A DNA stretch of 64,000 bases from Vallicoccus soli (GCF_003594885.1 NZ_QZEZ01000008.1:62001-126000), one strand, 5' to 3'. Positions 21,210-30,806 are shown, counted from the stretch's first letter. Notes: a model not told the origin generated them from the letters alone. Program-made: numbers and translations.

Positions 21210-22202
21210 GTGCCCGTGCCCGCAATCGACCCCCGGCCCCGCGTCGAGGACGGTCCGCGGGTGCCCGCGGGCGCGACGGCGTCCCCGGTCGACCCGGCGC
21301 CCGCCCGGCGGGGCGGCCGGCGGCGCAAGCTGGGCGCGTACGTCGCCCTCACCAAGCCGCGGATCATCGAGCTGCTGCTCGTCACGACGGTCCCCACGAT
21401 GGTGCTCGCCGAGCGGGGGCTGCCCGACCTGCTCCTCGTCCTCGCGACCCTCGTCGGCGGCACGCTGGCGGCCGGCAGCGCGAACACGCTCAACTGCTAC
21501 CTCGACCGCGACATCGACAAGGTCATGCACCGCACGAGCGGGCGCCCGCTCGTGACCGGGGCGGTCACCCCGCGCGAGGCGCTCACCTCGGGGGTGCTCC
21601 TGGGCGTGGCCTCGGTCCTGTGGCTGGGCCTGGTCGTCAACTGGCTCGCGGCGGGGCTGGCCCTCGCCGCGATCGCCTTCTACGTCGTCGTCTACACCCT
21701 CGGCCTCAAGCGGCGGACGCCGCAGAACATCGTCTGGGGCGGTGCCGCCGGGTGCATGCCCGTGCTCATCGGCTGGGCGGCGGTCATCGGGTCGCTGTCG
21801 TGGGCCCCGGTCGTGCTCTTCGCCGTCATCTTCTTCTGGACCCCGCCGCACTACTGGCCGCTGTCCCTGCGCTACGCGGAGGACTACGGGCGGGCCGGCG
21901 TCCCGATGCTGGGCGTCGTCGCCGACGAGGCCGTCGTGACGCGCCGGGTGCTGGTCTACAGCTACGTCATGGTCGCCGTCTCCCTGCTGCTGTGGCCGGT
22001 GGCCCCCACCGGCTGGCTGTACGGCGCCCTCGCCCTCGTCCTCGGCGCCGCCTTCCTCCTCGAGGCGCACCGCCTCGACCGCCGCGCCCGCCGCGGCCTG
22101 CGCGGGCGCGAGCTCGGCCCGATGCGCCTCTTCCACGGGTCGATCAGCTACCTCACGCTGCTGTTCGTGGCGATCGCCCTGGACCCGCTGCTCCTGGGCT
22201 GA
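21210..22202 (+). CDS. ctaB: Protoheme IX farnesyltransferase (heme O synthase)
   Basis: Adds a farnesyl chain to heme B to make heme O for cytochrome oxidase; an integral membrane prenyltransferase. The roughly 330 residues have about eight transmembrane helices. The first prenyl-diphosphate motif is [18 protein letters not shown] (about 92-109). The later family motif is [15 protein letters not shown] (about 208). A 40-residue Pro/Arg-rich cytosolic tail precedes the first helix. GTG codons at 21210 and 21216 are both possible starts. The gene is divergent from tkt, an arrangement I recall in mycobacteria. Confidence 0.94.
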   Translation: MPVPAIDPRPRVEDGPRVPAGATASPVDPAPARRGGRRRKLGAYVALTKPRIIELLLVTTVPTMVLAERGLPDLLLVLATLVGGTLAAGSANTLNCYLDRDIDKVMHRTSGRPLVTGAVTPREALTSGVLLGVASVLWLGLVVNWLAAGLALAAIAFYVVVYTLGLKRRTPQNIVWGGAAGCMPVLIGWAAVIGSLSWAPVVLFAVIFFWTPPHYWPLSLRYAEDYGRAGVPMLGVVADEAVVTRRVLVYSYVMVAVSLLLWPVAPTGWLYGALALVLGAAFLLEAHRLDRRARRGLRGRELGPMRLFHGSISYLTLLFVAIALDPLLLG

Positions 22203-22796
22203 GCCCTCCTCGCCCCGCACCCCGGGGCGCGTGCGAGGGCTGGTGCGGCTGTGCCGGACCGCGGCTCCGCCGGTCCCGCTCGCGGCGCCGGGCGCGCCCC
22301 GTGCCCGGTCCGCACGCGCAGCGGGCGGCTGGTGCTCCTCGCCCGGCGCGTGATCGCCGAGCCGCCGCGACACGCCGGGCGCTGGGCGCGCAGGGAGGCA
22401 ATCGCGGGCGGTCCGCACGCGCGTACGGCCTCCGCCACGAGAGGTGACGCGCGCCGTCCACCCTCCGCGCTGACCGGGCCTGCAGCCGGCGACCGTACGA
22501 GGACCTCCAGGGGCCCGGGTCGCGCTCGCGGGGCAGGCCCTGTCCGCTTCGCACCTGCAGCGCACGGCGTGTCGCGCGAGCAGGCGGGGGGCACGCCGTC
22601 CCCGGGCAGCCCGTCGGGTGCGCGAACCGGGCAGGCGCGTGCGCCGGGGGCCGACCCGGGACCGACGCCGGGTGCCCGGCACCGGCGAGTACGAGCCCGG
22701 CGACCGTGCCGCGGTCCGTCCCGGCGGTCGCGGGCGCCCGTCCGTACCGGCGGCCGGCGAGTCCGCGAGCGTCCCCGCGACGGCCGCCCGCGCGCC
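22203..22796. other. Gene-free 594-bp interval between ctaB and ctaA
   Basis: No frame shows convincing coding character or a family motif. Translations of the open frames are Arg/Pro/Ala-rich shadows. It starts with a small hairpin at 22211-22230 (7-bp CGCCCCG stem) that could end ctaB. A 13-bp direct repeat (GGTCCGCACGCGC) occurs at 22307-22319 and 22410-22422. I see no tRNA, T-loop or riboswitch signature. The interval is unusually long for this gene-dense window. Confidence 0.6.
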
Positions 22797-23795
22797 TCAG
22801 CGCGCCCGCGGCACCGTGAGGGGGCGCTCGAGGGGGTCGGGGGCGTCGAGGTCCAGCGGCGCGGGCCCGGGGACGGCGCCGCGGCCGGACAGGCTGTCCT
22901 GGGCGCGGACCGTGGCGACGACGAGCAGGGCGGAGCCGAGCATGTGCGCGGCGACGAGGGCGACGGGCAGGTCGGTGGCGTACTGGACGAAGCCGATCGC
23001 GCCCTGGCCGAGCTGCACGCCGAGCACCCAGGCCCAGGCGCGGCGGGCGGCGGCGGGGGCGCCGAGCGCTTGCAGCGCGACGAGGGTGGCGGCGGTGAGG
23101 CCGACGAGCAGGAAGACGGCGTCGGCGTGCAGCTGGGTCACCGCGGCCGGGTCCAGGCCGTTGCGCGGCACGTCGGCGTCGCCGGCGTGCGGGCCGCTGC
23201 CGGTGACGACGGTGCCGAGGACGACGACGGCGCCGAGCACGCCGAGCTGGGCCCGGCCGAGCAGCAGCATCGGGCGCGGCACGAGCGGGCGGGCCGGGCC
23301 ACCGCCGTCGCGGGTGCGCCGCACGAGCAGCGTCGACACCGCCACGAGCACCGAGCTGGCCAGGAAGTGCAGCCCGACCGTCCACGGGTTGAGTTGGGTG
23401 AGCACCGTGATGCCGCCGATGACGGCCTGCGCCGGGATCCCGAGGAAGCTCAGCAGGGCGAGGCGGCGCCAGTCCCGGCGCACCGGCCGGTGCTGCCAGG
23501 CCGCGACGAGGGTGGCGAGGGCGACGGCCGCGAGGACGTACGTCAGCAGCCGGTTGCCGAACTCGATGGCGCCGTGGACGCCGTACTCGGGGGTGGGGGT
23601 CCAGGACTCGTCGACGCAGCGCGGCCAGGTGGAGCAGCCGAGCCCCGACCCGGTGAGCCGCACCGCGGCCCCGGTGACGACGATCCCCACCTGCGCGACG
23701 AGGTTGGCGACGGCGAGGCGGCGCACGACCGCGCTGGCGCCCAGCGGGGCGAGGCGGGACGTCCTGGTCACGGCCGGTACGGGCTCCTCGGGCAC
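22797..23795 (-). CDS. ctaA: Heme A synthase (COX15/CtaA family)
   Basis: Oxidises heme O to heme A in the membrane. The 332-residue protein has about eight transmembrane helices in two four-helix halves. RLTGSGLGCSTWPRC (about residues 46-60) gives the conserved extracytoplasmic cysteine pair, and HGAIEFGNRLLTY the conserved His and Glu. The other heme-ligand histidines appear in VGLHFLASS, TQLHADAVF and AAHMLGSAL. The GTG at 23795 lies 6 nt from a TACGAT -10 hexamer, predicting a leaderless mRNA. It works with CtaB, encoded nearby but convergent. Confidence 0.93.
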   Translation of the reverse strand: MPEEPVPAVTRTSRLAPLGASAVVRRLAVANLVAQVGIVVTGAAVRLTGSGLGCSTWPRCVDESWTPTPEYGVHGAIEFGNRLLTYVLAAVALATLVAAWQHRPVRRDWRRLALLSFLGIPAQAVIGGITVLTQLNPWTVGLHFLASSVLVAVSTLLVRRTRDGGGPARPLVPRPMLLLGRAQLGVLGAVVVLGTVVTGSGPHAGDADVPRNGLDPAAVTQLHADAVFLLVGLTAATLVALQALGAPAAARRAWAWVLGVQLGQGAIGFVQYATDLPVALVAAHMLGSALLVVATVRAQDSLSGRGAVPGPAPLDLDAPDPLERPLTVPRAR

Positions 23796-23801
23796 CTCGT
23801 C

Positions 23802-23807
23802 ATCGTA
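23802..23807 (-). promoter_or_regulatory. -10 element giving leaderless ctaA
   Basis: Minus-strand TACGAT ends 6 nt before the ctaA GTG, so transcription should start at or next to the start codon. No ribosome binding site is present between them. Confidence 0.6.
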
Positions 23808-23856
23808 GGTCGCCCGTCCGGGGCCGGCCCGTCCGGACCGGCCCCGGTGGCGGACC

Positions 23857-24753
23857 TCACGCTCGCAGCTCGCCGCGGACGATGCTGTCGCTCGAGTGCG
23901 CGGGGTCCCCGTCGAACGGCTCCAGCGACAGGTCGACGAGCGGGTAGTCGCCGATGTCGAGGGACTCGGGGACCGGGAAGGAGCCCGACCCGCCCTGGAG
24001 CACGCCCAGGGACACGAGCCGGCCGGCCTCGGCGTCGAGGAGCCAGACCTCCGTGTAGCCGTCGCCGGTGCTCAGGCCCGACGCGGTGACGACGAGGCGC
24101 CGGCCGTCGCCGCCGCGCTCGAGGACCGCCTCGCCCGTGCCGGTGCGCTCGGGGAGCGGGGCGAGCTCGGCGCGGGCCTCGACCGCCACGGGCGGCGCGG
24201 CGGGCCCGCCCGGGTCGTCGCGCAGCAGCGCGCTGCCCCCGGCCCCGGCGACCACCCCGACCACGCCCGCGGCGACCGCGAGCAGCGCGGCCCGGCTGCG
24301 GGCCACCCCGCGCCGCCCGCCCCCGCCCCCGCCGGGACGGCGCCGGTGGCGCACGACGCCCAGGTGGTCGCGGTGGTCTCCGTGGTCCCCGTGGTCCCGG
24401 TGCCCGCCCGCGGCGGCAGCGTCCCCGTGCACGCCCCGCCCGTCCGGGCGCGCCCCGCCGAGCAGGACCGGCGGCGGGGGCGGCACCCGCTCGCCGGCGG
24501 GTCGCGCGGGCGCGGCGCCCAGGGCGAGCTCGGCGGCCACGGCGTCCCACACCCGGGCCGGCGGCTCCTCCACGCGCCGCGCCCGCGCGTCGGGGGCCGA
24601 CCGGGCGGCGTCGACCACGCCGCGCAGCGACGCCAGCTCCGCCCCGCAGGCGCGGCACGCCGCGAGGTGCGCCGCGTCGAGGCCCTCGACGTCCTCGCCG
24701 AGGGCGTGCAGGGCGAGCAGGTCGACCGGCACGTGCGCGTCACCGGGGACCAC
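23857..24753 (-). CDS. Anti-sigma factor, RskA family
   Basis: Membrane-bound inhibitor of the ECF sigma factor encoded directly upstream, 298 residues. The N-terminal zinc-binding anti-sigma helix has [14 protein letters not shown], the H-x3-C-x2-C motif (about residues 27-40). A low-complexity linker includes a His/Asp repeat around residues 115-130. One transmembrane helix follows (about residues 155-178), then an extracytoplasmic RskA domain with GYTEVWLLD and a C-terminal beta-rich part. The start overlaps the sigma factor stop by 14 bp. Release of the sigma factor would need proteolysis after an outside signal; this is family knowledge, not seen here. Confidence 0.9.
   Translation of the reverse strand: MVPGDAHVPVDLLALHALGEDVEGLDAAHLAACRACGAELASLRGVVDAARSAPDARARRVEEPPARVWDAVAAELALGAAPARPAGERVPPPPPVLLGGARPDGRGVHGDAAAAGGHRDHGDHGDHRDHLGVVRHRRRPGGGGGGRRGVARSRAALLAVAAGVVGVVAGAGGSALLRDDPGGPAAPPVAVEARAELAPLPERTGTGEAVLERGGDGRRLVVTASGLSTGDGYTEVWLLDAEAGRLVSLGVLQGGSGSFPVPESLDIGDYPLVDLSLEPFDGDPAHSSDSIVRGELRA
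24369..24402. repeat. 9-bp-period repeat in anti-sigma factor linker
   Basis: A GTGGTC(C/T)CC-like unit repeats with period 9 and encodes His-Gly-Asp/His-Arg-Asp triplets in the cytosolic linker of the RskA-type protein. The period keeps the frame whatever the copy number. Confidence 0.6.
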
Positions 24754-25369
24754 GGTCGACCTCCAACCTGGTGCGCAGCCGCTCGAGCGAGCGGCGGACG
24801 TGGCTCTTGACGGTGCCGAGCGGCAGGTCGAGCTGCTCGGCGATCTGGCGGTGCGTGAGGTCGCCCCAGAAGGCGAGCTCGAGGATGCTGCGCTGCGGCT
24901 GGCCGAGGCGCGCGACCTCGTCCTCGATGATCACCCGGTCCGCGACGGCGTCGACGGGCGGGGGCACCTCGAGCGCCGGCGCGACCGCGGCGGCCGCGTC
25001 GACGAGGCGCCGCTCCCGTGCGCGCCGCTCGTGCGCGTCGGCGAGCTTGTGCCGGGTGATGCCGAGCAGCCAGGCCGGCAGGGCGGAGGCCGCGGGGTCG
25101 TACCGCAGCCGGCCCCGCCACGCGTCGACGAACACCTGCTGGGTGACGTCCTCGGCGTCGCTGCGGTCGCCCAGCGAGCGCAGGGCGACGGTGTGCACGA
25201 GCCCGGACCAGCGGGCGTACGCCTCCCGCAGGCACGCCTCGTCGCCCGCGCAGAAGCCGGCCCCGACCTCCGCGTCGCTCAGCACGTCGGGAGCGACCAC
25301 GACGGGGACGCTACCGGTGCTGGTGGCCACGGCGGTGCTCACACCCGGGTTTCGGCGCGGAGGGGTCAC
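24740..25369 (-). CDS. ECF RNA polymerase sigma factor, SigK-like
   Basis: Alternative sigma factor of 209 residues. Region 2 has [16 protein letters not shown] (core polymerase and -10 recognition). Region 4 has [20 protein letters not shown], a helix-turn-helix for the -35 element. A 40-residue N-terminal stretch precedes region 2. GTG at 25369 gives the full reading, but another GTG nine codons later is also possible. The pairing with an RskA-type anti-sigma factor suggests the SigK group. Targets unknown; the genes next door (heme A synthase, ABC pump) are not obviously co-regulated. Confidence 0.9.
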   Translation of the reverse strand: MTPPRRNPGVSTAVATSTGSVPVVVAPDVLSDAEVGAGFCAGDEACLREAYARWSGLVHTVALRSLGDRSDAEDVTQQVFVDAWRGRLRYDPAASALPAWLLGITRHKLADAHERRARERRLVDAAAAVAPALEVPPPVDAVADRVIIEDEVARLGQPQRSILELAFWGDLTHRQIAEQLDLPLGTVKSHVRRSLERLRTRLEVDRGPR

Positions 25370-25427
25370 GCGGATGCGTCTCCCCGGGCGTGCTCATGGT
25401 CACTCGCGGTCACGCGGACGCCGCGGG

Positions 25428-26204
25428 TCACTCCCAGCGGAAGGCCCGGGCGGCGGCGGCCACCGCGGCCACCGCCCAGGCGGTGAGCACCGCGAGCGGG
25501 CCCCACGGCGTGCCCGTGGCGCCGGACCCGCCGGCGTCGAGCGCGGCGCGCAGGCCCTCGGTGAGCGCTCCGACCGGGGTCAGCGCGAACAGCCCCTGCA
25601 CCGCCTCGGGGTACTGCGCGAGCGGCACCGCGACGCCGCCGACCGCCACGAGGACGAGGTACGCGAGGTTGGCCACGGCGAGCGTCGCCTCCGCGCGCAG
25701 CGTGCCGGCCATGAGCAGGGCGAGCCCGGAGAAGGCGGCGGTGCCGAGGGCGAGCAGGAGCACCGCGAGCAGCGGCTCCCCGCGCGCCTGCCAGCCGAGG
25801 GCGAGCGCCGCGCCGACGAGCAGCACGACCTGGAGCACCTCGACGGCCACGACGCTGAGCGTCTTGCCGGCCACCAGCCCCGCCTTGGGCAGCGGGGACG
25901 CCGCGAGGCGCTTGAGGACGCCGTAGCGGCGCTCGAAGCCCGTGCCGATCGCCTGGCCGGTGAAGGCGGTGGACAGCGCCGCGAGGGCCAGCACGCCCGG
26001 CAGGGCGACCTCGACGCGCTCGCCGGGGCCCAGGTCGACCGCCGTGGTGAGGACCAGCCCGAGCAGCGCGGCGAGCGGGATGACGAGGGTGATGAGCAGC
26101 TGCTCGCCGTTGCGCAGCAGGAGCCGCAGCTCGAGCCCGGCCTGGGCGAGCACGCGCCGGGGCAGCGGCGCCGCCCCGGGCCGCGGGACGAAGGAGAGGC
26201 TCAC
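25428..26204 (-). CDS. ABC-2 type transporter permease
   Basis: Membrane subunit of an efflux ABC transporter, 258 residues with six predicted transmembrane helices. It has FTGQAIGTGFERRYGVLKRLAASPL, the conserved cytosolic coupling segment of ABC-2 permeases, and a late ALTPVGALTEGLRAAL. The GTG start overlaps the ATPase gene stop by GTGA. I recall the same pair next to sufR in mycobacteria, where it is called an antibiotic transporter without proof of substrate. Confidence 0.88.
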   Translation of the reverse strand: MSLSFVPRPGAAPLPRRVLAQAGLELRLLLRNGEQLLITLVIPLAALLGLVLTTAVDLGPGERVEVALPGVLALAALSTAFTGQAIGTGFERRYGVLKRLAASPLPKAGLVAGKTLSVVAVEVLQVVLLVGAALALGWQARGEPLLAVLLLALGTAAFSGLALLMAGTLRAEATLAVANLAYLVLVAVGGVAVPLAQYPEAVQGLFALTPVGALTEGLRAALDAGGSGATGTPWGPLAVLTAWAVAAVAAAARAFRWE

Positions 26205-27124
26205 GCGCGCAGCTCCCGGCCGGTGAGCTCGAGGAAGACGTCCTCGAGGGTGCGCCGGCCGACGCTGAGCCCCTCGGGCATGACGCCGTGCGCCGCGCAC
26301 CACGCGGTGACGGTGGCGAGCAGCTGCGGGCCCATCGGGCCCTCGACGAGGTACTGGCCGCGGGCGGGCTCGCTGGCCCGGCAGCCCTCGGGCAGCGCGA
26401 GGAGCAGCCCGGCGAGGTCGAGCGAGGGCGGCCCGCTGAAGCGCAGCGCGTCCTCGGCGCCGGTGGTGGTGAGCACCGCGGGGCTGCCCTCGGCGACGAC
26501 GCGGCCGTGGTCGACGACGACGACGTGGTCGGCGAGCCGCTCGGCCTCGTCCATGTGGTGGGTGGTGAGCACGACGGCGACCCCGTCGGCGCGCAGCGCC
26601 TCGACGAGCTCCCAGGTGGCGCGGCGCGCCTGCGGGTCGAGCCCGGCGGTCGGCTCGTCGAGGAAGACGAGCTCGGGGCGGCCCACGACCGCGAGGGCGA
26701 GCGCGAGGCGCTGCTGCTGCCCGCCGGACATCCGGCGGTACGGCGTCCGCCCCAGCCCGCCGAGGCCCAGCCGCTCGACGAGGGCGTCGACGTCCAGGGG
26801 GTGCGCGTGCAGCCGGGCGACGTGGCGCAGCATCTCGGTGCCGCGCGAGGACGGGTAGACGCCGCCCTGCTGGAGCATGACGCCCACCCGGGGGCGCAGC
26901 CGGTGCCCGTCGCGCACCGGGTCGAGGCCGAGGACCCGCACGGTGCCGGCGTCCGGGGCGCGGTAGCCCTCGCAGCACTCGACGGTGGTCGTCTTGCCCG
27001 CCCCGTTGGGGCCGAGGACCGCGGTGACGGCCCCCCGGGCGACGGTGAGGGACAGCCCGTCGACGGCGGTGACCGCGCCGTACCGCTTGACGAGGTCGAC
27101 GACCTCGACCGCGGGCAGACCCAT
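26201..27124 (-). CDS. ABC transporter ATP-binding protein (DrrA-like)
   Basis: ATPase partner of the ABC-2 permease, 307 residues. It has Walker A GPNGAGKTTTVE, signature MSGGQQQRLALALA and Walker B LVFLDEPTAGLDP. The H-loop is LTTHHMDEAERLADHV. The C-terminal extension after about residue 230 ends RRTLEDVFLELTGREL, typical of drug and antibiotic efflux ATPases. The ATG at 27124 is preferred to upstream codons because the core begins there and a TATCAT -10 hexamer ends 8 nt upstream. Divergent from sufR across about 158 bp. Confidence 0.9.
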   Translation of the reverse strand: MGLPAVEVVDLVKRYGAVTAVDGLSLTVARGAVTAVLGPNGAGKTTTVECCEGYRAPDAGTVRVLGLDPVRDGHRLRPRVGVMLQQGGVYPSSRGTEMLRHVARLHAHPLDVDALVERLGLGGLGRTPYRRMSGGQQQRLALALAVVGRPELVFLDEPTAGLDPQARRATWELVEALRADGVAVVLTTHHMDEAERLADHVVVVDHGRVVAEGSPAVLTTTGAEDALRFSGPPSLDLAGLLLALPEGCRASEPARGQYLVEGPMGPQLLATVTAWCAAHGVMPEGLSVGRRTLEDVFLELTGRELRA

Positions 27125-27132
27125 GGCGCCCG

Positions 27133-27138
27133 ATGATA
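27133..27138 (-). promoter_or_regulatory. -10 element of the ABC-2 operon
   Basis: Minus-strand TATCAT ends 8 nt before the ATG at 27124. This suggests a leaderless or nearly leaderless transcript and supports that start codon. Confidence 0.55.
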
Positions 27139-27264
27139 GGTCCGGCGGGCAGGACGTGCCGCCCGCCGCGGGGCGGCGCCGCAGGTGAGGGTCGCCTTCC
27201 GTGACGCACCCCACGCCGGCGCGCCCGCGACCGGCGGCGGCGCGGCTTGCGACCCGGGCATCAA

Positions 27265-27286
27265 TAACGTGACACTCGCGTTGTGG
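27265..27286 (+). promoter_or_regulatory. sufR -10 element and candidate SufR operator
   Basis: TAACGT at 27265-27270 fits TANNNT. It overlaps ACACT-N5-TGTGG at 27272-27286, which matches 9 of the 10 fixed bases of the ACACT-N5-TGTGA site I recall for mycobacterial SufR. An additional exact inverted repeat, AACG-N9-CGTT, spans 27266-27282. A repressor bound here would cover the start site and the GTG at 27283, giving autorepression of the suf operon. Confidence 0.6.
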
Positions 27287-28062
27287 AAATCGTGGGCAGC
27301 GACAGCGGCAGGGGGGGCACCTCCCCGCAGGAGGCGACGGGCGAGCACGCCACCCGTCGTCGCGTCGCCCGCGCCGTCCTCGAGGACGGGCCCTCGACGG
27401 CCGCCGCGCTCGCCGAGCGCCTCGACCTCACGACGGCCGCCGTGCGCCGCCACCTCGACGCGCTCGTCGCCGACGGCACGCTCGAGGCGCGCGAGCCGCG
27501 CGAGGACCGCCGGCCCCGCGGGCGCGGGCGACCGGCCCGCGTCTTCGCGGTCACCCGCGGGGGTCGGTCCGCGTTCGGGCAGGAGTACGACGACCTGGCC
27601 GCCAGCGCGCTGGAGTTCCTCGCGGGCGTGGGCGGCGACGCCGCGCTCGAGGCGTTCGCCCGCCAGCGCGTCTCGGGCCTGCGCGAGCGGCTCGTGCCGG
27701 CGCTGCACGGGCACGACGGCGAGGCCGCGGGGGAGCGGGCCGCGGCCGTCGCGGACGCGCTGAGCGCGCAGGGCTACGCCGCCTCGGCCCGCACGACGGG
27801 CACCGGCGCGGTCCAGCTGTGCCAGCACCACTGCCCGGTGGCCGCGGTCGCCGAGCGGTTCCCGCAGCTGTGCGAGGCCGAGACCGAGATGCTCTCGGGC
27901 CTGCTCGGCACCCACGTCCAGCGGCTGGCGACCATCGCGCACGGCGACGGCGTCTGCACCACCCACGTCCCCACCAGCCAGACCAGCCAGACCAGCCCGA
28001 CCAGCACGACCCGTACGACCACCAGCACCACCGCCACCCCCACCGGGAGGACCACGGCATGA
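27283..28062 (+). CDS. sufR: SUF operon repressor SufR
   Basis: Fe-S-sensing transcription repressor of the suf operon, 259 residues. The N-terminal winged helix-turn-helix has [20 protein letters not shown] (about residues 38-57). The C-terminal part has [20 protein letters not shown] and a further CTTH, the Cys cluster expected to hold an Fe-S cluster. The last 35 or so residues are an unusual Ser/Thr-rich tail made by a repetitive ACCAG/ACCAC stretch. The GTG at 27283 begins about 6 nt after the predicted transcription start. The stop overlaps the sufB start by ATGA. Confidence 0.93.
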   Translation: MEIVGSDSGRGGTSPQEATGEHATRRRVARAVLEDGPSTAAALAERLDLTTAAVRRHLDALVADGTLEAREPREDRRPRGRGRPARVFAVTRGGRSAFGQEYDDLAASALEFLAGVGGDAALEAFARQRVSGLRERLVPALHGHDGEAAGERAAAVADALSAQGYAASARTTGTGAVQLCQHHCPVAAVAERFPQLCEAETEMLSGLLGTHVQRLATIAHGDGVCTTHVPTSQTSQTSPTSTTRTTTSTTATPTGRTTA

Positions 28063-29468
28063 CCACCACGCACCCCGAGCTCGAGGGCCTGGGCACGTAC
28101 GAGTACGGCTGGGCCGACTCGGACGCGGCCGGCGCCAGCGCGCGTCGCGGCCTGTCCGAGGAGGTCGTGCGCGACATCTCGGCGAAGAAGGGCGAGCCGG
28201 AGTGGATGCTCCAGTTCCGCCTCAAGGGCCTGCGCCTGTTCGGCCGCAAGCCGATGCCGACCTGGGGCTCGGACCTCGAGGGCATCGACTTCGACAACAT
28301 CAAGTACTTCGTGCGCTCCACGGAGAAGCAGGCCACGTCCTGGGACGAGTTGCCCGAGGACATCAAGAACACGTACGACCGCCTGGGCATCCCCGAGGCC
28401 GAGAAGCAGCGCCTCGTCGCGGGCGTCGCGGCGCAGTACGAGTCGGAGGTCGTCTACCACCAGATCCGCGAGGACCTGGAGGAGAAGGGCGTCATCTTCC
28501 TCGACACCGACACCGCGCTCAAGGAGCACCCGGAGCTCTTCAAGGAGTACTTCGGCACGGTGATCCCGGTGGGCGACAACAAGTTCGCCGCGCTGAACTC
28601 GGCCGTCTGGTCCGGCGGGTCGTTCATCTACGTCCCCAAGGGCGTGCACGTCGACATCCCGCTGCAGGCCTACTTCCGGATCAACACCGAGAACATGGGC
28701 CAGTTCGAGCGGACGCTGATCATCGCCGACGAGGACTCGTACGTGCACTACGTCGAGGGCTGCACGGCGCCGATCTACAAGTCCGACTCGCTGCACTCGG
28801 CCGTCGTCGAGATCGTCGTCAAGAAGGGCGCCCGCGTCCGCTACACGACGATCCAGAACTGGTCGAACAACGTCTACAACCTCGTCACCAAGCGCGCTGC
28901 GGCGCACGAGGGCGCGACGATGGAGTGGGTCGACGGCAACCTCGGCTCCAAGGTGACGATGAAGTACCCGGCCGTCTGGCTGCTCGGCGAGCACGCCAAG
29001 GGCGAGACGCTGTCCATCGCCTTCGCCGGCGAGGGCCAGCACCAGGACGCGGGCGCCAAGATGGTGCACGCGGCCCCGCACACCTCCTCGACGATCGTGT
29101 CGAAGTCGGTGGCGCGCGGCGGCGGGCGCACGTCGTACCGCGGGCTCGTCCAGGTCCAGGAGGGCGCGCACCACAGCCGCTCCACGGTGAAGTGCGACGC
29201 GCTGCTCGTCGACCAGGTCAGCCGGTCCGACACCTACCCGTACGTCGACGTCCGCGAGGACGACGTGACGATGGGCCACGAGGCGACGGTCTCCAAGGTC
29301 TCCGACGACCAGCTCTTCTACCTCATGAGCCGCGGCATGACCGAGGACGAGGCCATGGCCATGATCGTGCGCGGGTTCGTCGAGCCCATCGCGCGCGAGC
29401 TCCCCATGGAGTACGCCCTCGAGCTCAACCGCCTCATCGAGCTGCAGATGGAAGGGGCCGTGGGCTGA
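28059..29468 (+). CDS. sufB: Fe-S cluster assembly scaffold protein SufB
   Basis: Part of the SufBCD scaffold on which Fe-S clusters are built; 469 residues, normal for an intein-free SufB. Family strings include [21 protein letters not shown], the core [20 protein letters not shown] with a conserved Cys, and [17 protein letters not shown] with the conserved Cys/His region near the C-terminus. The gene carries no intein, unlike the mycobacterial homologue. The ATG at 28059 overlaps the sufR stop. sufD follows after 2 nt. Confidence 0.97.
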   Translation: MTTTHPELEGLGTYEYGWADSDAAGASARRGLSEEVVRDISAKKGEPEWMLQFRLKGLRLFGRKPMPTWGSDLEGIDFDNIKYFVRSTEKQATSWDELPEDIKNTYDRLGIPEAEKQRLVAGVAAQYESEVVYHQIREDLEEKGVIFLDTDTALKEHPELFKEYFGTVIPVGDNKFAALNSAVWSGGSFIYVPKGVHVDIPLQAYFRINTENMGQFERTLIIADEDSYVHYVEGCTAPIYKSDSLHSAVVEIVVKKGARVRYTTIQNWSNNVYNLVTKRAAAHEGATMEWVDGNLGSKVTMKYPAVWLLGEHAKGETLSIAFAGEGQHQDAGAKMVHAAPHTSSTIVSKSVARGGGRTSYRGLVQVQEGAHHSRSTVKCDALLVDQVSRSDTYPYVDVREDDVTMGHEATVSKVSDDQLFYLMSRGMTEDEAMAMIVRGFVEPIARELPMEYALELNRLIELQMEGAVG

Positions 29469-29470
29469 CG

Positions 29471-30781
29471 ATGGCCGAGTCCACCACCACCGGGTTTACC
29501 ACCACCGGGTCCACCACCACCGGGTCCACCACCAGCGGGTCCACCACGGGCGGGGGCACCCCGCTCGAGACCACCGTCGCCCCGGCGCAGCGCGAGGGCC
29601 TCACCTCGCCCGCGCCGGGCGGCGTGGCGGTGCGCGAGCACTCGCACGGGGCCGGCACGGCCCCCGACGCCTCGCGCGCGGACCGCCTGACCTCCTTCGC
29701 CGTCGCGGACTTCCCGGTCCCCACCGGGCGCGAGGAGGACTGGCGGTTCACCCCGCTGGACCGCCTGCGCGGCCTGCACGACGGCTCGGCCGCCCCGGGC
29801 GGCAAGGTCCTCGTCGACGTCCAGGCGGCGCAGGGCGTCCGGGTCGAGACGGTCGGGCGCGACGACGCCCGCCTCGGCACGGCGGGCGCCCCCGAGGACC
29901 GCGTCGCGGCCCTGGCCTGGGAGTCGTTCGAGACCGCCACCGTCGTCACGGTGCCGCGCGAGCTCGAGGCCGAGGGCGCGACGGTGGTCACGCTCACCGG
30001 CCAGGGGGCGGACGCGGCGGCGTACGGGCACGTGCTCGTCGACGCCCAGCCGTTCAGCCGCGCCGTGGTGGTCCTCGACCACCGGGGGTCGGCGACGTAC
30101 GCGGACAACGTCGAGCTGCGCGTCGGCGACGGCGCCCGGCTCACCGTCGTGGCGATCCACGACTGGGACGACGACGCCGTGCACCTGACCCAGCACCGCG
30201 CCCGCGTCGGGCGCGACGGCGCCCTCAAGAGCGTCGTCGCGACGCTCGGCGGCGCGGTCGTGCGGGTGCTGCCCAGCGCCGCGTACGACGGCCCGGGCGG
30301 TGACGTCGAGATGCTCGGCCTCTACTTCGCCGACGCCGGCCAGCACCTCGAGCACCGGCTCTTCGTCGACCACGCGGTGCCGCACTGCCGCAGCAACGTC
30401 GTCTACAAGGGCGCGCTGCAGGGCGACGACGCGCACGCGGTGTGGATCGGCGACGTCCTGATCCGGGCGGCGGCCGAGGCGACGAGCACGTACGAGCTCA
30501 ACCGCAACCTGCTGCTCACCGACGGCGCCCGCGCCGACTCGGTCCCCAACCTGGAGATCGAGACCGGCGAGATCGAGGGCGCGGGGCACGCGTCCGCGAC
30601 CGGCCGGTTCGACGACGAGCAGCTGTTCTACCTGCAGGCGCGGGGCATCCCGCTCGACGAGGCCCGCCGCCTGGTGGTGCGCGGCTTCTTCGCCGAGCTC
30701 GTGCAGCAGATCGGGCTGCCGGACGTCGAGGAGCGCCTCGTGGCGGCGATCGAGTCCGAGCTGTCCACCGCCGGCGCCTGA
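29471..30781 (+). CDS. sufD: Fe-S cluster assembly protein SufD
   Basis: Partner of SufB in the SufBCD complex, 436 residues. The family core starts near residue 70 with FAVADFPVPTGREEDWRFTPL. The beta-helix region and FVDHAVPHCRSNVVYKGAL follow, the latter with the conserved His/Cys. The C-terminus is LFYLQARGIPLDEARRLVVRGFF. The first 30 residues are a Thr/Gly/Ser repeat encoded by a 15-bp tandem repeat, absent from ordinary SufD proteins as I know them. The ATG at 29471 starts 2 nt after sufB, and a later start past the repeat cannot be excluded. Confidence 0.95.
   Translation: MAESTTTGFTTTGSTTTGSTTSGSTTGGGTPLETTVAPAQREGLTSPAPGGVAVREHSHGAGTAPDASRADRLTSFAVADFPVPTGREEDWRFTPLDRLRGLHDGSAAPGGKVLVDVQAAQGVRVETVGRDDARLGTAGAPEDRVAALAWESFETATVVTVPRELEAEGATVVTLTGQGADAAAYGHVLVDAQPFSRAVVVLDHRGSATYADNVELRVGDGARLTVVAIHDWDDDAVHLTQHRARVGRDGALKSVVATLGGAVVRVLPSAAYDGPGGDVEMLGLYFADAGQHLEHRLFVDHAVPHCRSNVVYKGALQGDDAHAVWIGDVLIRAAAEATSTYELNRNLLLTDGARADSVPNLEIETGEIEGAGHASATGRFDDEQLFYLQARGIPLDEARRLVVRGFFAELVQQIGLPDVEERLVAAIESELSTAGA
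29481..29550 (+). repeat. 15-bp tandem repeat in the sufD 5' end
   Basis: About four to five imperfect copies of CCACCACCACCGGGT lie head to tail directly after the sufD start and encode a Ser-Thr-Thr-Thr-Gly repeat. The period of five codons keeps the frame. Strand slippage would change only the length of the N-terminal extension. Confidence 0.85.
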
Positions 30782-30806
30782 CCACGAGACACGGAGAGAG
30801 GCACAG

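Noticed and set aside
25366-25369. Promoter for the ECF sigma factor
   Set aside because: No convincing TANNNT or ECF-type AAC...CGT element could be placed upstream of 25369, so none is reported.
28059-29468. Intein in SufB, as in mycobacteria
   Set aside because: The frame is continuous with normal family length (469 residues) and no splicing or homing-nuclease blocks.
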